From contig NZ_CP012406.1 in NCBI RefSeq assembly GCF_001305595.1, positions 496,001 to 560,000 on the forward strand: a stretch of DNA of 64,000 nucleotides, in the 5' to 3' direction. A model generated the notes under the pieces. It was given only the letters and a program-made list of their open reading frames with translations. It ran no database searches and was not told where the DNA came from. Position 1 is the first letter of the stretch, and every line of letters begins with the position of its first letter. A program made the position numbers and the translations under genes. Of this stretch, positions 8,088 through 16,411 are shown one piece after another. The stretch comes from Azospirillum thiophilum (GTDB lineage Bacteria; Pseudomonadota; Alphaproteobacteria; Azospirillales; Azospirillaceae).

Positions 8088-9260
8088 TCAGGGCTTGAGG
8101 ACCACCTTGATGCAGCCGTCCCGCTTGTCGCGGAAGGTCTTGTACATCTCGGGGCCCTGGTCGAGCGGTACGGTGTGGGTGATGACGAAGGACGGGTCGA
8201 TCTGTCCCTCCTGGATGCGGTTCAGCAAGTCGTCGGTCCAGCGCTTCACATGGGTCTGGCCCATGCGGAAGGTCAGGCCTTTGTTCATCGCCATGCCGAA
8301 GGGGATCTTGTCGACCAACCCGCCATAGACGCCGGGGATCGACAGCGTGCCGGCCGGGCGGCAGACATACATCATCTCGCGCAGCACATGCGCCCGGTCG
8401 GATTCCAGCATCAGTGCCTGCTTGGCACGGTCCATCATGCTGTCGATGGTGGCGGTGGCGTGCGCCTCCATGCCCACCGCGTCGATGCATTTCTCGGGGC
8501 CCTTGCCGCCGGTCAGCTCGTTCAGACGCTCGACGACGCTTTCCTCTTCGAAATCGATGGTGATGGCGCCGCCGGCCTTGGCCATGGCCAGGCGTTCCGG
8601 CACGCGGTCGATGGCGATGACCTGCTTGGCGCCCAGGAGCACGGCGCTGCGGATCGTCATCTGCCCGACCGGGCCGCAGCCCCAGATCGCCACGGTGTCG
8701 GTCGGCTGGATGTCGCACTGTGCCGCCGCCTGCCAGCCGGTGGGGAAGATGTCGCCCAGGAACAGCACCTGTTCGTCGGTCAGCCCTTCGGGGATCTTGA
8801 TGTGGGTGCGGTCGGCGAAGGGCACCCGCACATATTCGGCCTGGCCGCCGGCATAGCCGCCGGTCAGGTGGGTGTAGCCGAACAGCCCGGCGGTGGTGTG
8901 GCCGAACAGCTTGTCGGCCAACGCCTTGTTGCGGTTGGAGCGTTCGCAGACCGAATAGTTGCCCCGCCTGCACTGGTCGCATTCGCCGCAGAAGATGGTG
9001 AAGGGCACCACCACCCGTTCGCCGACCTTCAGCGCACTTTTGGCCTCGGCGCCGACCTCCATCACCTCGCCCATGAATTCATGGCCGACGATGTCGCCCT
9101 TCTCCATGCCCGGCATGACATTGTCGTGCAGGTGGAGGTCCGAGCCGCAGATGGCGCAGGTCGACACCCTGACGATGGCGTCGCGTGGATGCTCGATCTC
9201 CGGATCCGGAACCGTGTCGCAGCGGATGTCGTTGGCACCGTGCCAGACCAATGCTCTCAT
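8088..9260 (-). CDS. Zinc-dependent alcohol dehydrogenase, formaldehyde-dehydrogenase-like
   Basis: 390 residues, medium-chain dehydrogenase/reductase. Catalytic zinc ligands are seen in CAICGSDLHLHDN (Cys near residue 37) and GHEFMGEV (His-Glu). The structural-zinc loop CGECDQCRRGNYSVC has its four cysteines. The Rossmann fold shows as AIWGCGPVGQM. The order and the long C-terminal part (PRNL-type MDRAKQALMLESDRAHVLREM) match the group annotated as glutathione-dependent formaldehyde dehydrogenase/zinc alcohol dehydrogenase in alphaproteobacteria. The substrate is unproven; it probably oxidises a small alcohol or aldehyde with NAD+. Confidence 0.9.
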   Translation of the reverse strand: MRALVWHGANDIRCDTVPDPEIEHPRDAIVRVSTCAICGSDLHLHDNVMPGMEKGDIVGHEFMGEVMEVGAEAKSALKVGERVVVPFTIFCGECDQCRRGNYSVCERSNRNKALADKLFGHTTAGLFGYTHLTGGYAGGQAEYVRVPFADRTHIKIPEGLTDEQVLFLGDIFPTGWQAAAQCDIQPTDTVAIWGCGPVGQMTIRSAVLLGAKQVIAIDRVPERLAMAKAGGAITIDFEEESVVERLNELTGGKGPEKCIDAVGMEAHATATIDSMMDRAKQALMLESDRAHVLREMMYVCRPAGTLSIPGVYGGLVDKIPFGMAMNKGLTFRMGQTHVKRWTDDLLNRIQEGQIDPSFVITHTVPLDQGPEMYKTFRDKRDGCIKVVLKP

Positions 9261-9353
9261 GGCGGTTCCCCGATGATGGCGGCGTGAGTTTCATGCACAG
9301 CAACAGGACCTGCGGGCGGAGCGTTCCGCCGCCGGTCGCGCCCGGCACCGGGA

Positions 9354-9947
9354 TCAGAGGATCAGCGCCTTTTCGCGGGCGACGCTGCCGGACAGGGTCG
9401 CAGTCTCGCGCTCGTCCAGGCAGTTACGCAGGGCGGGGAAGTCGATCTCCTCCTCCTGCCGGATGTGGCCGTCGACGATCCGCTTCAGGTCCAGCGCGAC
9501 GGCGAGCCAGCGCGGATCGTCCTTCGGCGTCCGTTCCAGCGTGAAGAGATGCATCTTCATCTCGGCATGCTCGCCATAGAGATGCCTGGCATCCTCCTCC
9601 TTCCGTGCCTGCTCGTGAAGCATCGGATAGACGACATCCTCCTCGGCCATGGCGTGGGCGGCGAGCCGGCGTTTCAGGCGCAGCAGCAGCTGCGTCCGCC
9701 GGATCGGCGCGTCGATGGAGGTCTGGACCATCTCCGCCAGCAGGGCCTGGATGTGGCGGTGGTCATGGATCAGCGCGTCGAAGCCGTCGCGGCCGGTCGA
9801 CGCGCGGGCCGAACCGGCCAACTGCGCCACCACCGGCGGCAGCAGGCGGCTCGCCACCACGGCCACCACCGCTCCGCCGGCCATCATCGCCAGCCCGCGC
9901 GCGGACAGCCAGCCGGTGGTCCCGCCTTCATCCGAATAGCGTGGCAT
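9354..9947 (-). CDS. Hemerythrin HHE-domain membrane protein
   Basis: 197 residues from the ATG at 9947, preceded by AAGGAGG (an earlier frame start at 9998 has no such site). One N-terminal TM helix (RGLAMMAGGAVVAVVASRLLPPVV) precedes a four-helix hemerythrin-like domain. Potential diiron ligands are LIHDHRHIQALL, AHAMAEEDVVYPML, LYGEHAEMKMHL and VDGHIRQEEEIDFPAL, in the order H...HxxxE...H...HxxxE. Such proteins bind O2, NO or iron, or serve in stress defence. It is minus strand, upstream of the dehydrogenase by 93 bp. Confidence 0.88.
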   Translation of the reverse strand: MPRYSDEGGTTGWLSARGLAMMAGGAVVAVVASRLLPPVVAQLAGSARASTGRDGFDALIHDHRHIQALLAEMVQTSIDAPIRRTQLLLRLKRRLAAHAMAEEDVVYPMLHEQARKEEDARHLYGEHAEMKMHLFTLERTPKDDPRWLAVALDLKRIVDGHIRQEEEIDFPALRNCLDERETATLSGSVAREKALIL

Positions 9948-10017
9948 GACAAGCCTCCTTCCAGTCGATTGGATCTTCAGGCCGGAAACAGGCGGCACGG
10001 CCGGGCGTTCCGGGTTT

Positions 10018-11478
10018 TCATACGGCGGGGGCGGAAGGCCGAACGGCGGTCGTCACCAGAAGCAGGAGCACCACCAGGGCGGTGAAGAACAGGTAGGATT
10101 GCAGGATGTTGAGCGGCGTGCCGGCGAGGTCGCTCAGCGGTTGGAAGAAGTCGTTGCTCATGATCGCGAAGGCGACGCCAAGCACCAGCAGGTCGCGCAG
10201 GCCGTTGGGCAGGCCCATCCTGGCGCGGTCGATCAGGACGAACAGCAGGAAGGCGAAGGCCGGCAGCAGCACGCCGTAATGCGGTACCCACGAGATGGGG
10301 GAACCGACGGTGAAGCACAGCCCCGCCACCAGGAAGGAGGCCATCCGGTCGCGCATGCCGCCGCCGATCCGCCAGAACAGCCCGAACAGGACGAACAGGA
10401 TGCCGGACAGCAGGGTCGCGGCATGGACGAGCGGGTGGTAGGGGGCGAAGGCGCTGCCCCGCCATTCGGTATCGCCGTTGGTGGTCGACAGCAGGTTGGG
10501 TCCGTTCTGGAGCAGGCGGTGCAGCAGCCCGTTGACGGTCTGGTTCGAATAATAGCTTTCGCCATGCTGGCCGAGGAAGGAGAGCACGTCGAGATAATGC
10601 AGCGACGGGCGGAGCCCGTAGAGGGCGCAGGCCGCCGCGAAGCCGGGTCCGACCACCGCTGCCCAGCCGAGCGCGAAGCGCCATTCCTTCCGAACCAGCG
10701 CCCAGACCAGGAAGAGCGACATCTGCGGCTTGATCAGCGTCGATGCGCCGAGCAGGGCGCCGGCTAGCGCGCGCCGGTCGCGCAGGAAGAACAGGGCGGC
10801 GAAGACGAAGGCCATGTTCAGCCACACCTGGATCTGGCCGACCGCGAAAGCCTTCACGATCGGGTAGAAGCACAGGGTGGCGACCGCGCCCAGGGCGGCC
10901 AGGGTCAGCCGGCCGACGCCGTTGCGGGCCGTCCGGTCGAACCCCATGCGTTCGGCCAGCTCGCGCATCAGCAGCGCCATGCCGGCCGCCGTCGCGACGA
11001 CCATCAGCAGGTTGATCAGGGCATAGACGCGCAGATGCAGCAGGCCGACCGCGGACATCGCCTCCATCACCAGAAGGGAGGTCAGCGGGTACTGGAACTT
11101 CACATGCTGGGTGAAGAAGACCGCATCGTAGACGTTTCCCTGCCCTCGCCCCTGCCCGTGCTCGTGCAGCCAAGTGAAGGCGGTCATCATGGGTTCCCAG
11201 GAATCGAGCGGCAACCGCCCCGGCGATCCCGCGAAGATCAGGACCAGGACGTCCCACACCGTGGTATCGCCGCTGCCGCCGTCCAGATAGGGCCGGAACA
11301 CGACGCCGAGCAGCGTGTCGGCGCACAGGACGAACAGGAAGGCGGAGGCAAGCGCCCAGGCAGCGAAACGGTGGGCGCGTTCCAGGTCGCCGGCACGTCC
11401 CGGCGACGCGCCGGCCGCGGCCTTTGCGCCCCTTTCCGCAACCCCGTCCGCGGCGTGCACGAATGGCTTCGATTTCAT
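10018..11478 (-). CDS. GT87-family (DUF2029) polyprenol-linked glycosyltransferase, multi-pass
   Basis: 486 residues with about 11 TM helices over most of the length. It fits GT-C-fold mannosyl/arabinosyltransferase relatives (DUF2029/GT87): an acidic motif in the first periplasmic loop (DGGSGDTTVWDV), FTQHVKFQYPLTSLLV near residues 122-137, WLNMAFVFAALFFLRDRRALAGALLGASTLIKPQMSLFLVW (typical L-x-K-P-x-x), and PYHPLVHAATLL. It likely uses a polyprenyl-phosphate sugar donor at the outer face of the inner membrane; acceptor unknown. It stands alone on the minus strand. Start at ATG 11478 with GGGAG upstream. Confidence 0.8.
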   Translation of the reverse strand: MKSKPFVHAADGVAERGAKAAAGASPGRAGDLERAHRFAAWALASAFLFVLCADTLLGVVFRPYLDGGSGDTTVWDVLVLIFAGSPGRLPLDSWEPMMTAFTWLHEHGQGRGQGNVYDAVFFTQHVKFQYPLTSLLVMEAMSAVGLLHLRVYALINLLMVVATAAGMALLMRELAERMGFDRTARNGVGRLTLAALGAVATLCFYPIVKAFAVGQIQVWLNMAFVFAALFFLRDRRALAGALLGASTLIKPQMSLFLVWALVRKEWRFALGWAAVVGPGFAAACALYGLRPSLHYLDVLSFLGQHGESYYSNQTVNGLLHRLLQNGPNLLSTTNGDTEWRGSAFAPYHPLVHAATLLSGILFVLFGLFWRIGGGMRDRMASFLVAGLCFTVGSPISWVPHYGVLLPAFAFLLFVLIDRARMGLPNGLRDLLVLGVAFAIMSNDFFQPLSDLAGTPLNILQSYLFFTALVVLLLLVTTAVRPSAPAV

Positions 11479-11502
11479 TTGGCAACCACTCCCTGGCGTT
11501 TC

Positions 11503-11535
11503 TTTTCCGGCTTCGACCGCCGTCGAACCGGAAAA
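11503..11535. other. Long hairpin in the 149-bp gap upstream of the GT87 gene
   Basis: TTTTCCGG-c-TTCGAC and GTCGAA-CCGGAAAA form a 14-bp stem with a single bulged C and a four-base loop (CGCC). It starts 25 bp upstream of the GT87 start codon and downstream of the DUF6455 stop. It has no U-tract on the minus strand, so it is not a canonical terminator; an operator or mRNA leader structure is equally possible. Confidence 0.4.
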
Positions 11536-11627
11536 CTATGCCAGAGGCCGCAGGCGGGGGAATGTGCCCCTCCCGTGCCGGACAGGAGTAACGCCATTAC
11601 ATGCCATGGCTCCGCAGCGGTAGCCGA

Positions 11628-12068
11628 CTACCCCAGGGTTTCCAGGGTGGGGGCATTGGGGCACAGGCGGCCATGCGCCGCGCAATCGCCGCCATTCGCG
11701 CCGCCATTCGCGCCGCCATTCGCCAGGATCCGGGCGCAGGCGCGCGCCTTGCGGCAATGCATGCACACCCGCACCAGATCCTGCATCAGGTCGGCCCGGT
11801 CCGCCTCCAGCGCCGCCGCGTCGATGCCGTGCAGGACGAGAGCGGCAGGCAGAAGGGACTGGACATGGTCGGCATGCGCGGCGGCGGTAAGATCGGCCTC
11901 CGTCAGGCCGGCATCCTGCAGGACGGCCTTGCGGTCCAGCGGCTCCAGCGCCAGCAGCGCATCCAGCTGGCGGCTGGTGCGCCAGCGGTCGAGCAGGGTG
12001 GCGCACCAGCCCTTGCGGACGAAGGCATCCGGAGAGGCGTTCGGAGGGATGGAAGCGGGAAGCGGCAT
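11628..12068 (-). CDS. DUF6455 family protein
   Basis: 146 residues from ATG 12068 (the frame is open to 12092). Pattern LLPAALVLHGIDAAALEADRADLMQDLVRVCMHCRKARACARIL matches the DUF6455 core (L-x-x-x-G-[LI]-D...D-L-x-R-V-C-x-x-C...C), and further Cys follow near the C-terminus (GDCAAHGRLCP), so a metal or redox site is possible. Function unknown. A 12-bp unit is repeated at about 11690-11725, giving the peptide NGGANGGANGGD, a slippage-prone stretch. It lies 68 bp downstream of the TetR gene on the same strand. Confidence 0.65.
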   Translation of the reverse strand: MPLPASIPPNASPDAFVRKGWCATLLDRWRTSRQLDALLALEPLDRKAVLQDAGLTEADLTAAAHADHVQSLLPAALVLHGIDAAALEADRADLMQDLVRVCMHCRKARACARILANGGANGGANGGDCAAHGRLCPNAPTLETLG

Positions 12069-12083
12069 GGCGGGCGTCCTCCA

Positions 12084-12101
12084 ATTAATCACTCGATTAA
12101 T
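12084..12101. promoter_or_regulatory. Inverted repeat between TetR gene and DUF6455 gene
   Basis: ATTAATC-ACTC-GATTAAT is a perfect dyad with 7-bp arms and a 4-bp centre, 16 bp upstream of the DUF6455 start and 35 bp after the TetR stop. AT-rich TTAATC/GATTAA half sites recur near nicC (17654-17684) and near the importer (22569-22593), suggesting a shared regulator, possibly the adjacent TetR protein. Confidence 0.45.
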
Positions 12102-12136
12102 ATTGCCGGAGGATGGCCACGGTGCCTTGATCCAGA

Positions 12137-12922
12137 TCAGCCCTTCGCGGAACCGGGGAGCAAAGAGCCGGCGTTGCCGGGGGCCGGGGCCAGCATGCCG
12201 GCGGTGACGAAGCTGGTGATGGCGTTCAGAATTTCGTCGGGATCGTCCAGATTGACGATGCCGGGCGCCATCTCCTCCAGCCGGTGGGTATCGGAGAAGG
12301 CGTAGAGGTAGGCGCCGATCATCAGCGTCATCCGCCAGTAGACGTCCTTTCCCGACAGGTGCGGCAGCGCTGCCTGCAACGCCTCGGTGAAGAGGCGGGT
12401 GGAGGGCTCGTAAGCCTCGTTGCGCAGCTTGTAGGAGATTTCCGGCGGTTCGGTGTGCAGGCGGGCCTGCAGGCGCATGAAGGTGCGGCCGGCCGCCGTC
12501 GCCCGCATCGACAGCGCGGGCATCAGGAAGGCACGCACGATGTCCTCGACCGAGGGCGGCGTGCCGGAGCGGCGCAGGGCGTCCATCCGCTGCACCCGGT
12601 CCTCGGCGATCTGGCGGCCGCGGCGCAGGAAGACCTCTTCGAACAGGCCGTATTTGGAGCCGAAATAATAGTTGATCAGCGCCTGCGTCACCTGGGCGGC
12701 ATCGGCGACGTTGCGCAGGCTGGTCCCGGCATAGCCGAGGTTGGCGAACTCGATCTCGGCGGCGTCGAGGATCTCGTCACGGACGTTGCTGACGCCCTCC
12801 GGCCGGCCGGGGCCTGCCCGGCGGCGTTGCGCCGGACGTCCCCGCTTGCCTGCCGTCCGGGATTCGGCTCCGTCATCCGGACCCTTGGCAACCGCCTTCG
12901 ACTGTGAACTCGTTGATTTCAT
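12137..12922 (-). CDS. TetR/AcrR-family regulator of the nic cluster (inferred)
   Basis: 261 residues from ATG 12922; the frame is open to a TTG at 12976 and the true start could be there. A basic, Arg-rich tail (GKRGRPAQRRRAGPGRPEG) precedes the TetR HTH: ILDAAEIEFANLGYAGTSLRNVADAAQVTQALINYYFGSKYGLFEEVF, with the usual Y-Y-F-x-S-K at the end of the recognition unit. The C-terminal ligand domain is about 190 residues, of the CECR-like type. It lies 72 bp after nicF on the same strand and is therefore likely the cluster's regulator. In Pseudomonas putida nic clusters NicS is also a TetR protein, but equivalence is not shown. Confidence 0.82.
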   Translation of the reverse strand: MKSTSSQSKAVAKGPDDGAESRTAGKRGRPAQRRRAGPGRPEGVSNVRDEILDAAEIEFANLGYAGTSLRNVADAAQVTQALINYYFGSKYGLFEEVFLRRGRQIAEDRVQRMDALRRSGTPPSVEDIVRAFLMPALSMRATAAGRTFMRLQARLHTEPPEISYKLRNEAYEPSTRLFTEALQAALPHLSGKDVYWRMTLMIGAYLYAFSDTHRLEEMAPGIVNLDDPDEILNAITSFVTAGMLAPAPGNAGSLLPGSAKG

Positions 12923-12993
12923 GGTGTCCGTAGAGGGTTCTTCCCCGTCGCGGACACGTATATCACCGTTGGACAAAGGCGCATCCAGTCCTT

Positions 12994-13608
12994 TTACAGG
13001 TTCAGCACACGGTCCGCGGGCACGACGTCGCCGTATTTCTGGGCGATGTCGAACAGGTTGGCCTCGTGCGGGGCGAGCGCGCGATCACCGACGCAGTCCG
13101 ACAGCACCACCGGGCGGAAGCCGTGGCCCATGGCGTCCACCACGCTGGCCCGCACGCAGCCCGACGTGGTGCAGCCGGCGACCAGCAGCGTCTCCACCCC
13201 CTTCTGCGTCAGCCACGGTGCGAGGCCGGTGCCGAAGAAGGCGGACGGGTTGGTCTTGCGCACCACCAGCTCGCCTGCCGCCGGGGTCAACTGCGGGACG
13301 ATGGCGCTGGCGGGGGCGGCCTCGGTCAGGGTCAGCATGCCGGGAACCTTGATCGAGAAGATGGTCGCGTCGGACCCGTCGTCGGCATAGACGATCCGGC
13401 TGTGGGCGACCGGCCAGTCACGGCTGCGCGCCTCGGCCAGCACCGTCACCGTGCGGTCGATGGCGGCGGGGATGTTGCCGCCGCCGAATATGGCAGGATC
13501 GGCGAAGCCGTTGACAAAATCGACGATCAGCAGGCCGATCCGCCCCTGGAGGCCGAGCGACCGGCCGAAGCCCTGGCGCTCGTAGACCGCTTCGGTCTTC
13601 TCGCTCAT
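12994..13608 (-). CDS. nicF: Maleamate amidohydrolase (isochorismatase family)
   Basis: 204 residues, cysteine-hydrolase fold. The catalytic triad appears as D30 (LLIVDFVNGF), K118 (VVRKTNPSAFFGTGL) and C151 (AGCTTSGCVRASVVDA). The N-terminus YERQGFGRSLG is typical of the N-carbamoylsarcosine/maleamate amidase branch. NicF hydrolyses maleamate to maleate and ammonia, the nitrogen-releasing step of nicotinate degradation. The ATG at 13608 overlaps the nicX stop as ATGA. On its own it would be a generic isochorismatase-like hydrolase; the nicX-nicD-nicE-nicC neighbours make NicF the best call. Confidence 0.88.
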   Translation of the reverse strand: MSEKTEAVYERQGFGRSLGLQGRIGLLIVDFVNGFADPAIFGGGNIPAAIDRTVTVLAEARSRDWPVAHSRIVYADDGSDATIFSIKVPGMLTLTEAAPASAIVPQLTPAAGELVVRKTNPSAFFGTGLAPWLTQKGVETLLVAGCTTSGCVRASVVDAMGHGFRPVVLSDCVGDRALAPHEANLFDIAQKYGDVVPADRVLNL

Positions 13609-14651
13609 GACACGTTCTCCTCTTCAAGAATGCGGCCCTCTCGGACCATTTCGCGGCCGTCGAGCGCCACCGTGCAGTTGCGCATGGGGATGTCGATGTG
13701 GCAGGCGGTGGTGCGCGATCCGCCGCCCTCGTTGTTCGGTCCCATCGAGAACAGGAAGTTGCCGGCGAAGGCGCGGGCGTCCATGCCGATGGTGCCCTCG
13801 CGGTCGTAGAGGCCCAGCGTCGACCAGCGCGCCCGCCGTTGCAGGCCCCAGCCGATGTGGGAGACGGCGTAGGCCTCCGGATCGGCGAAGACCTCCATGT
13901 AGTCGTTCAGCAGATCGGCATCCATGCCGCCGGCGATCGCGGTGACATAGCCCTTCTCTACCGTCATCTCGATGCGGTCGGTGACGTAGGACTTCATCGG
14001 CAGCAGGATGTCGCCGCGCTCCAGCACGACGCGGCCCTCCGCCTTGCCCTCGTTGGGGAAGGTCAGGCCGAAGCCGCTCGGCCAATGGTCCCAGCGGCCG
14101 GGCGCGTCGACGAAGCCGTATTCCTGGACGGCCGGGAACTCGCCCAGCGGCATGCGCAGGTCGGTGCCGGCCTTCGAAGTCACCGTCATTTCCTTCGCAG
14201 CCGCCATCAGGGCGGCGGCGCGGCCGACGCGCTCCTTGTCCTCCAGGCTGGGGAGCAGGCGGACCAGCACTTCGGGCGGTTCGACGGCCAGCAGGATGCG
14301 GGTGCCGCTCTCCAGGATCTCCGCCTGTTCGGGGGAGAAGAGCAGCGTCATCAGGTCCAGCACGATGTCGCTTTCCTTCAGCGCCGCGATGGCGGCGCGG
14401 TTCCCGGTCAGCGGCGTGGTGCCGAGATAGGCCAGGCTGTCGCGGCTGTGCGCGTGCTCCGCGTTCATCGGCGGAAGATCGAGCCGGTTCACCACCGCGC
14501 CCATCAGCCCGGCGGCGATCCCGGCGGTGCGCAGGGTCTGCGGGTGGGTGCCGGCGCTGGTCAGCAGGGTGACGGTGTTCCCGGGCTTCAGGTTGGACAG
14601 GGTGAGGACATGGGTCCAGGCACGGACCATGTCGGCGTCGCTGACGGACAT
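13605..14651 (-). CDS. nicX: 2,5-dihydroxypyridine 5,6-dioxygenase
   Basis: 348 residues, a family distantly related to M29 aminopeptidases. The Fe(II) ligands known for NicX are present at the same numbers: H265 (SHIGWGL), H318 and D320 (ACHIDIPM). NicX cleaves 2,5-dihydroxypyridine with O2 to N-formylmaleamate in the cytoplasm. Start ATG 14651 follows AAAGGA. It overlaps nicF by 4 bp downstream and is separated from nicD by 162 bp that hold a CCCTCCC-type palindromic repeat. Confidence 0.92.
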   Translation of the reverse strand: MSVSDADMVRAWTHVLTLSNLKPGNTVTLLTSAGTHPQTLRTAGIAAGLMGAVVNRLDLPPMNAEHAHSRDSLAYLGTTPLTGNRAAIAALKESDIVLDLMTLLFSPEQAEILESGTRILLAVEPPEVLVRLLPSLEDKERVGRAAALMAAAKEMTVTSKAGTDLRMPLGEFPAVQEYGFVDAPGRWDHWPSGFGLTFPNEGKAEGRVVLERGDILLPMKSYVTDRIEMTVEKGYVTAIAGGMDADLLNDYMEVFADPEAYAVSHIGWGLQRRARWSTLGLYDREGTIGMDARAFAGNFLFSMGPNNEGGGSRTTACHIDIPMRNCTVALDGREMVREGRILEEENVS

Positions 14652-14699
14652 CGTGGGGGTCCTTTCATGTGGGGAGTGATTGGACTGCTTGACCTTTTG

Positions 14700-14800
14700 C
14701 CCCCTCCCTAGCCCTCCCCCGCTGACGCGGGAGAGGGGGACTGCCGCCGATCTGGCGCGTGCTCCCTCTCCCGTGAAACGGGGGAGGGTCGGGGAGGGGC
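14700..14800. repeat. CCCTCCC-type palindromic intergenic repeat, copy A
   Basis: The element begins CCCCCTCCCTAGCCCTCCCC, contains a GGGAGAGGGGGACTGCCGCC core and ends GGGGGAGGGTCGGGGAGGGG, so the two ends are inverted repeats. It lies between nicD and nicX inside the operon. Four other copies share the GGGGACTGCCGCC core (copies B-E in this table). Confidence 0.88.
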
Positions 14801-14813
14801 AGAACGCCGTGCT

Positions 14814-15632
14814 TCAGACCAGCTTGCCGAGGAAATCGCCGAAGGCGCGGTAGAAGCCCTCCTCGTCGTCCCAGGGGATCATGTGGCCGGCATTCTCCAC
14901 CCGGACTAGACCGATGGCTGGGTTGAGGGCGCGGATTTCCGCCTCCTCCTCCGGCAGGATCACGTCGCCGCGGCCGGCGGCGATCAGCAGGGCGGGGCAG
15001 GGGATGCGGGGGAGGTCGACGTGGATATCGTCGGTGCTAAAGCCGTCATAGGCGGTGACGATGGCCCGCTCGTCGCAGGTGTGCAGCCATTCGGCGCGCA
15101 GGCGGAGCTGACCGTCGGTCCAGGTCGGACAGAAGGGGCGCATCGCCTCCAGATCGGCGCCCTGCGCCATCAGCCGGATGGAATCGACGTACCAGGGAAG
15201 TTGCGCTGGATAGGGACGGCGGCCCGGCCCCGACACCGGCGGATCGACCATGGCGAGGCAGCCCGGTGTGGCACCATGGCGGCTGACCGCGCGCAGGCCG
15301 ATGCGGGCACCCATGGAATGGCCGACCAGGGCGTAGTCCTCCAGCCCCAGCGCCACCGCAAAGGCGGCGACGTCGGCGGCCATGGCGTCCAGCCCGTAGT
15401 CGAGGCAATCGGAGGCCTCCGACAGGCCGCGGCCGCGGATGTCCAGCACATAGGTGTCGAATCCGCGGCCGAAGCGCTCGGCGACGAAGCCCCAGGTCAC
15501 CGCCGGGCTGGTGATGCCCGGCACGATCACCACGGGGCGGCCGGAGCCGCCATAGCGCAGGTAATGCTGGCGGATGCCGTTGGCGCGGATGTTGGCGCCG
15601 TAGAGGAAGCTGCTGTCCGATCCGTTGGTCAT
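14814..15632 (-). CDS. nicD: N-formylmaleamate deformylase (alpha/beta hydrolase)
   Basis: 272 residues from ATG 15632, which follows GAGGGAGG (a TTG at 15647 in the same frame overlaps nicE but has no such site). Alpha/beta-hydrolase fold: oxyanion region VVIVPGITSPAVTWGF, nucleophile elbow GHSMG with S106, acid D130 (AMVDPPVSG) and the C-terminal His in VENAGHMIPWD. The GITSPAxTWGFV opening is typical of NicD. It deformylates N-formylmaleamate to maleamate plus formate. It sits 11 bp after nicE in the operon. Confidence 0.88.
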   Translation of the reverse strand: MTNGSDSSFLYGANIRANGIRQHYLRYGGSGRPVVIVPGITSPAVTWGFVAERFGRGFDTYVLDIRGRGLSEASDCLDYGLDAMAADVAAFAVALGLEDYALVGHSMGARIGLRAVSRHGATPGCLAMVDPPVSGPGRRPYPAQLPWYVDSIRLMAQGADLEAMRPFCPTWTDGQLRLRAEWLHTCDERAIVTAYDGFSTDDIHVDLPRIPCPALLIAAGRGDVILPEEEAEIRALNPAIGLVRVENAGHMIPWDDEEGFYRAFGDFLGKLV

Positions 15633-15643
15633 GCCGTCCTCCC

Positions 15644-16399
15644 TCAATATGCGCCGGACAGCAGGGCGCCGGCACCGGGTACTGCCGGCTTCAGGTCCAG
15701 TGCCTTCAGCATGGCGTAGGTGGTGGCGACGGCGGCGGTGATCACCGGCTTGCCGGTCATCGCCTCGACCTTCGCGATCACCGGCAGCGATGGCATCTGG
15801 ACGCAGGCCGACAGCACGATGGCGTCGACGGTGCTCGTGTCCATGCCGGCGACGATTTCCGGCAGGCGTTCCGGGTCGTGGCGGCCGACGGCGATGTTGT
15901 CGGGGATCTCCAGCGCCCGCCAGTCGGCGACCTCCACCCCCTCATGCTCGATGTAGTCGATGACGAGTTTCGTCAGCGGCTTCATGTAGGGGGCGACCAG
16001 GGCGATCCGCCTGGCGCCGATGACGGGAAGCGCGTCGACCAGCGCGCCGGCGCTGGTGATGACGGGGGCGGGGGCGCCGTTCTCACTGGTGCGGCCTTGC
16101 AGGCGCTCCTGCGAGACGCGGTGGTAGCCGCGGCCCATGCTCATGATCGCGACGAGGCAGGCATAGCCCAGCACATCGACGCGGGCGTCGGTCAGCTCAA
16201 GCGCGCAGCGGTCGGATTCGGCGTCCATCGCCGCCAACTCCTCCTTGGCAACGGTCTTCATCCGCATGCGGCTGGAATGGAAGGTGAAGCGGGTGCCGTG
16301 CGCCAGCGCGTGCGCGGTCAGCATCGCCGGGATCTCGGTCTCCATCGTCGTGTTGGAGCTGGGGACGATCTGGCCGATGCGGTAGGTTTTGGTGGTCAT
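15644..16399 (-). CDS. nicE: Maleate cis-trans isomerase (Asp/Glu racemase superfamily)
   Basis: 251 residues. The N-terminal signature RIGQIVPSSNTTMETEIPAML and the two catalytic cysteines, C81 in LGYACLVA and a second in LSACVQMPS near residue 200, match maleate isomerase. It converts maleate to fumarate, which enters the TCA cycle, the last step of the lower nic pathway. It starts 12 bp after nicC. Arylmalonate decarboxylase is the nearest alternative in the superfamily, but the two-cysteine pattern and context favour NicE. Confidence 0.92.
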   Translation of the reverse strand: MTTKTYRIGQIVPSSNTTMETEIPAMLTAHALAHGTRFTFHSSRMRMKTVAKEELAAMDAESDRCALELTDARVDVLGYACLVAIMSMGRGYHRVSQERLQGRTSENGAPAPVITSAGALVDALPVIGARRIALVAPYMKPLTKLVIDYIEHEGVEVADWRALEIPDNIAVGRHDPERLPEIVAGMDTSTVDAIVLSACVQMPSLPVIAKVEAMTGKPVITAAVATTYAMLKALDLKPAVPGAGALLSGAY

Positions 16400-16411
16400 T
16401 CGGGCGGTCCC

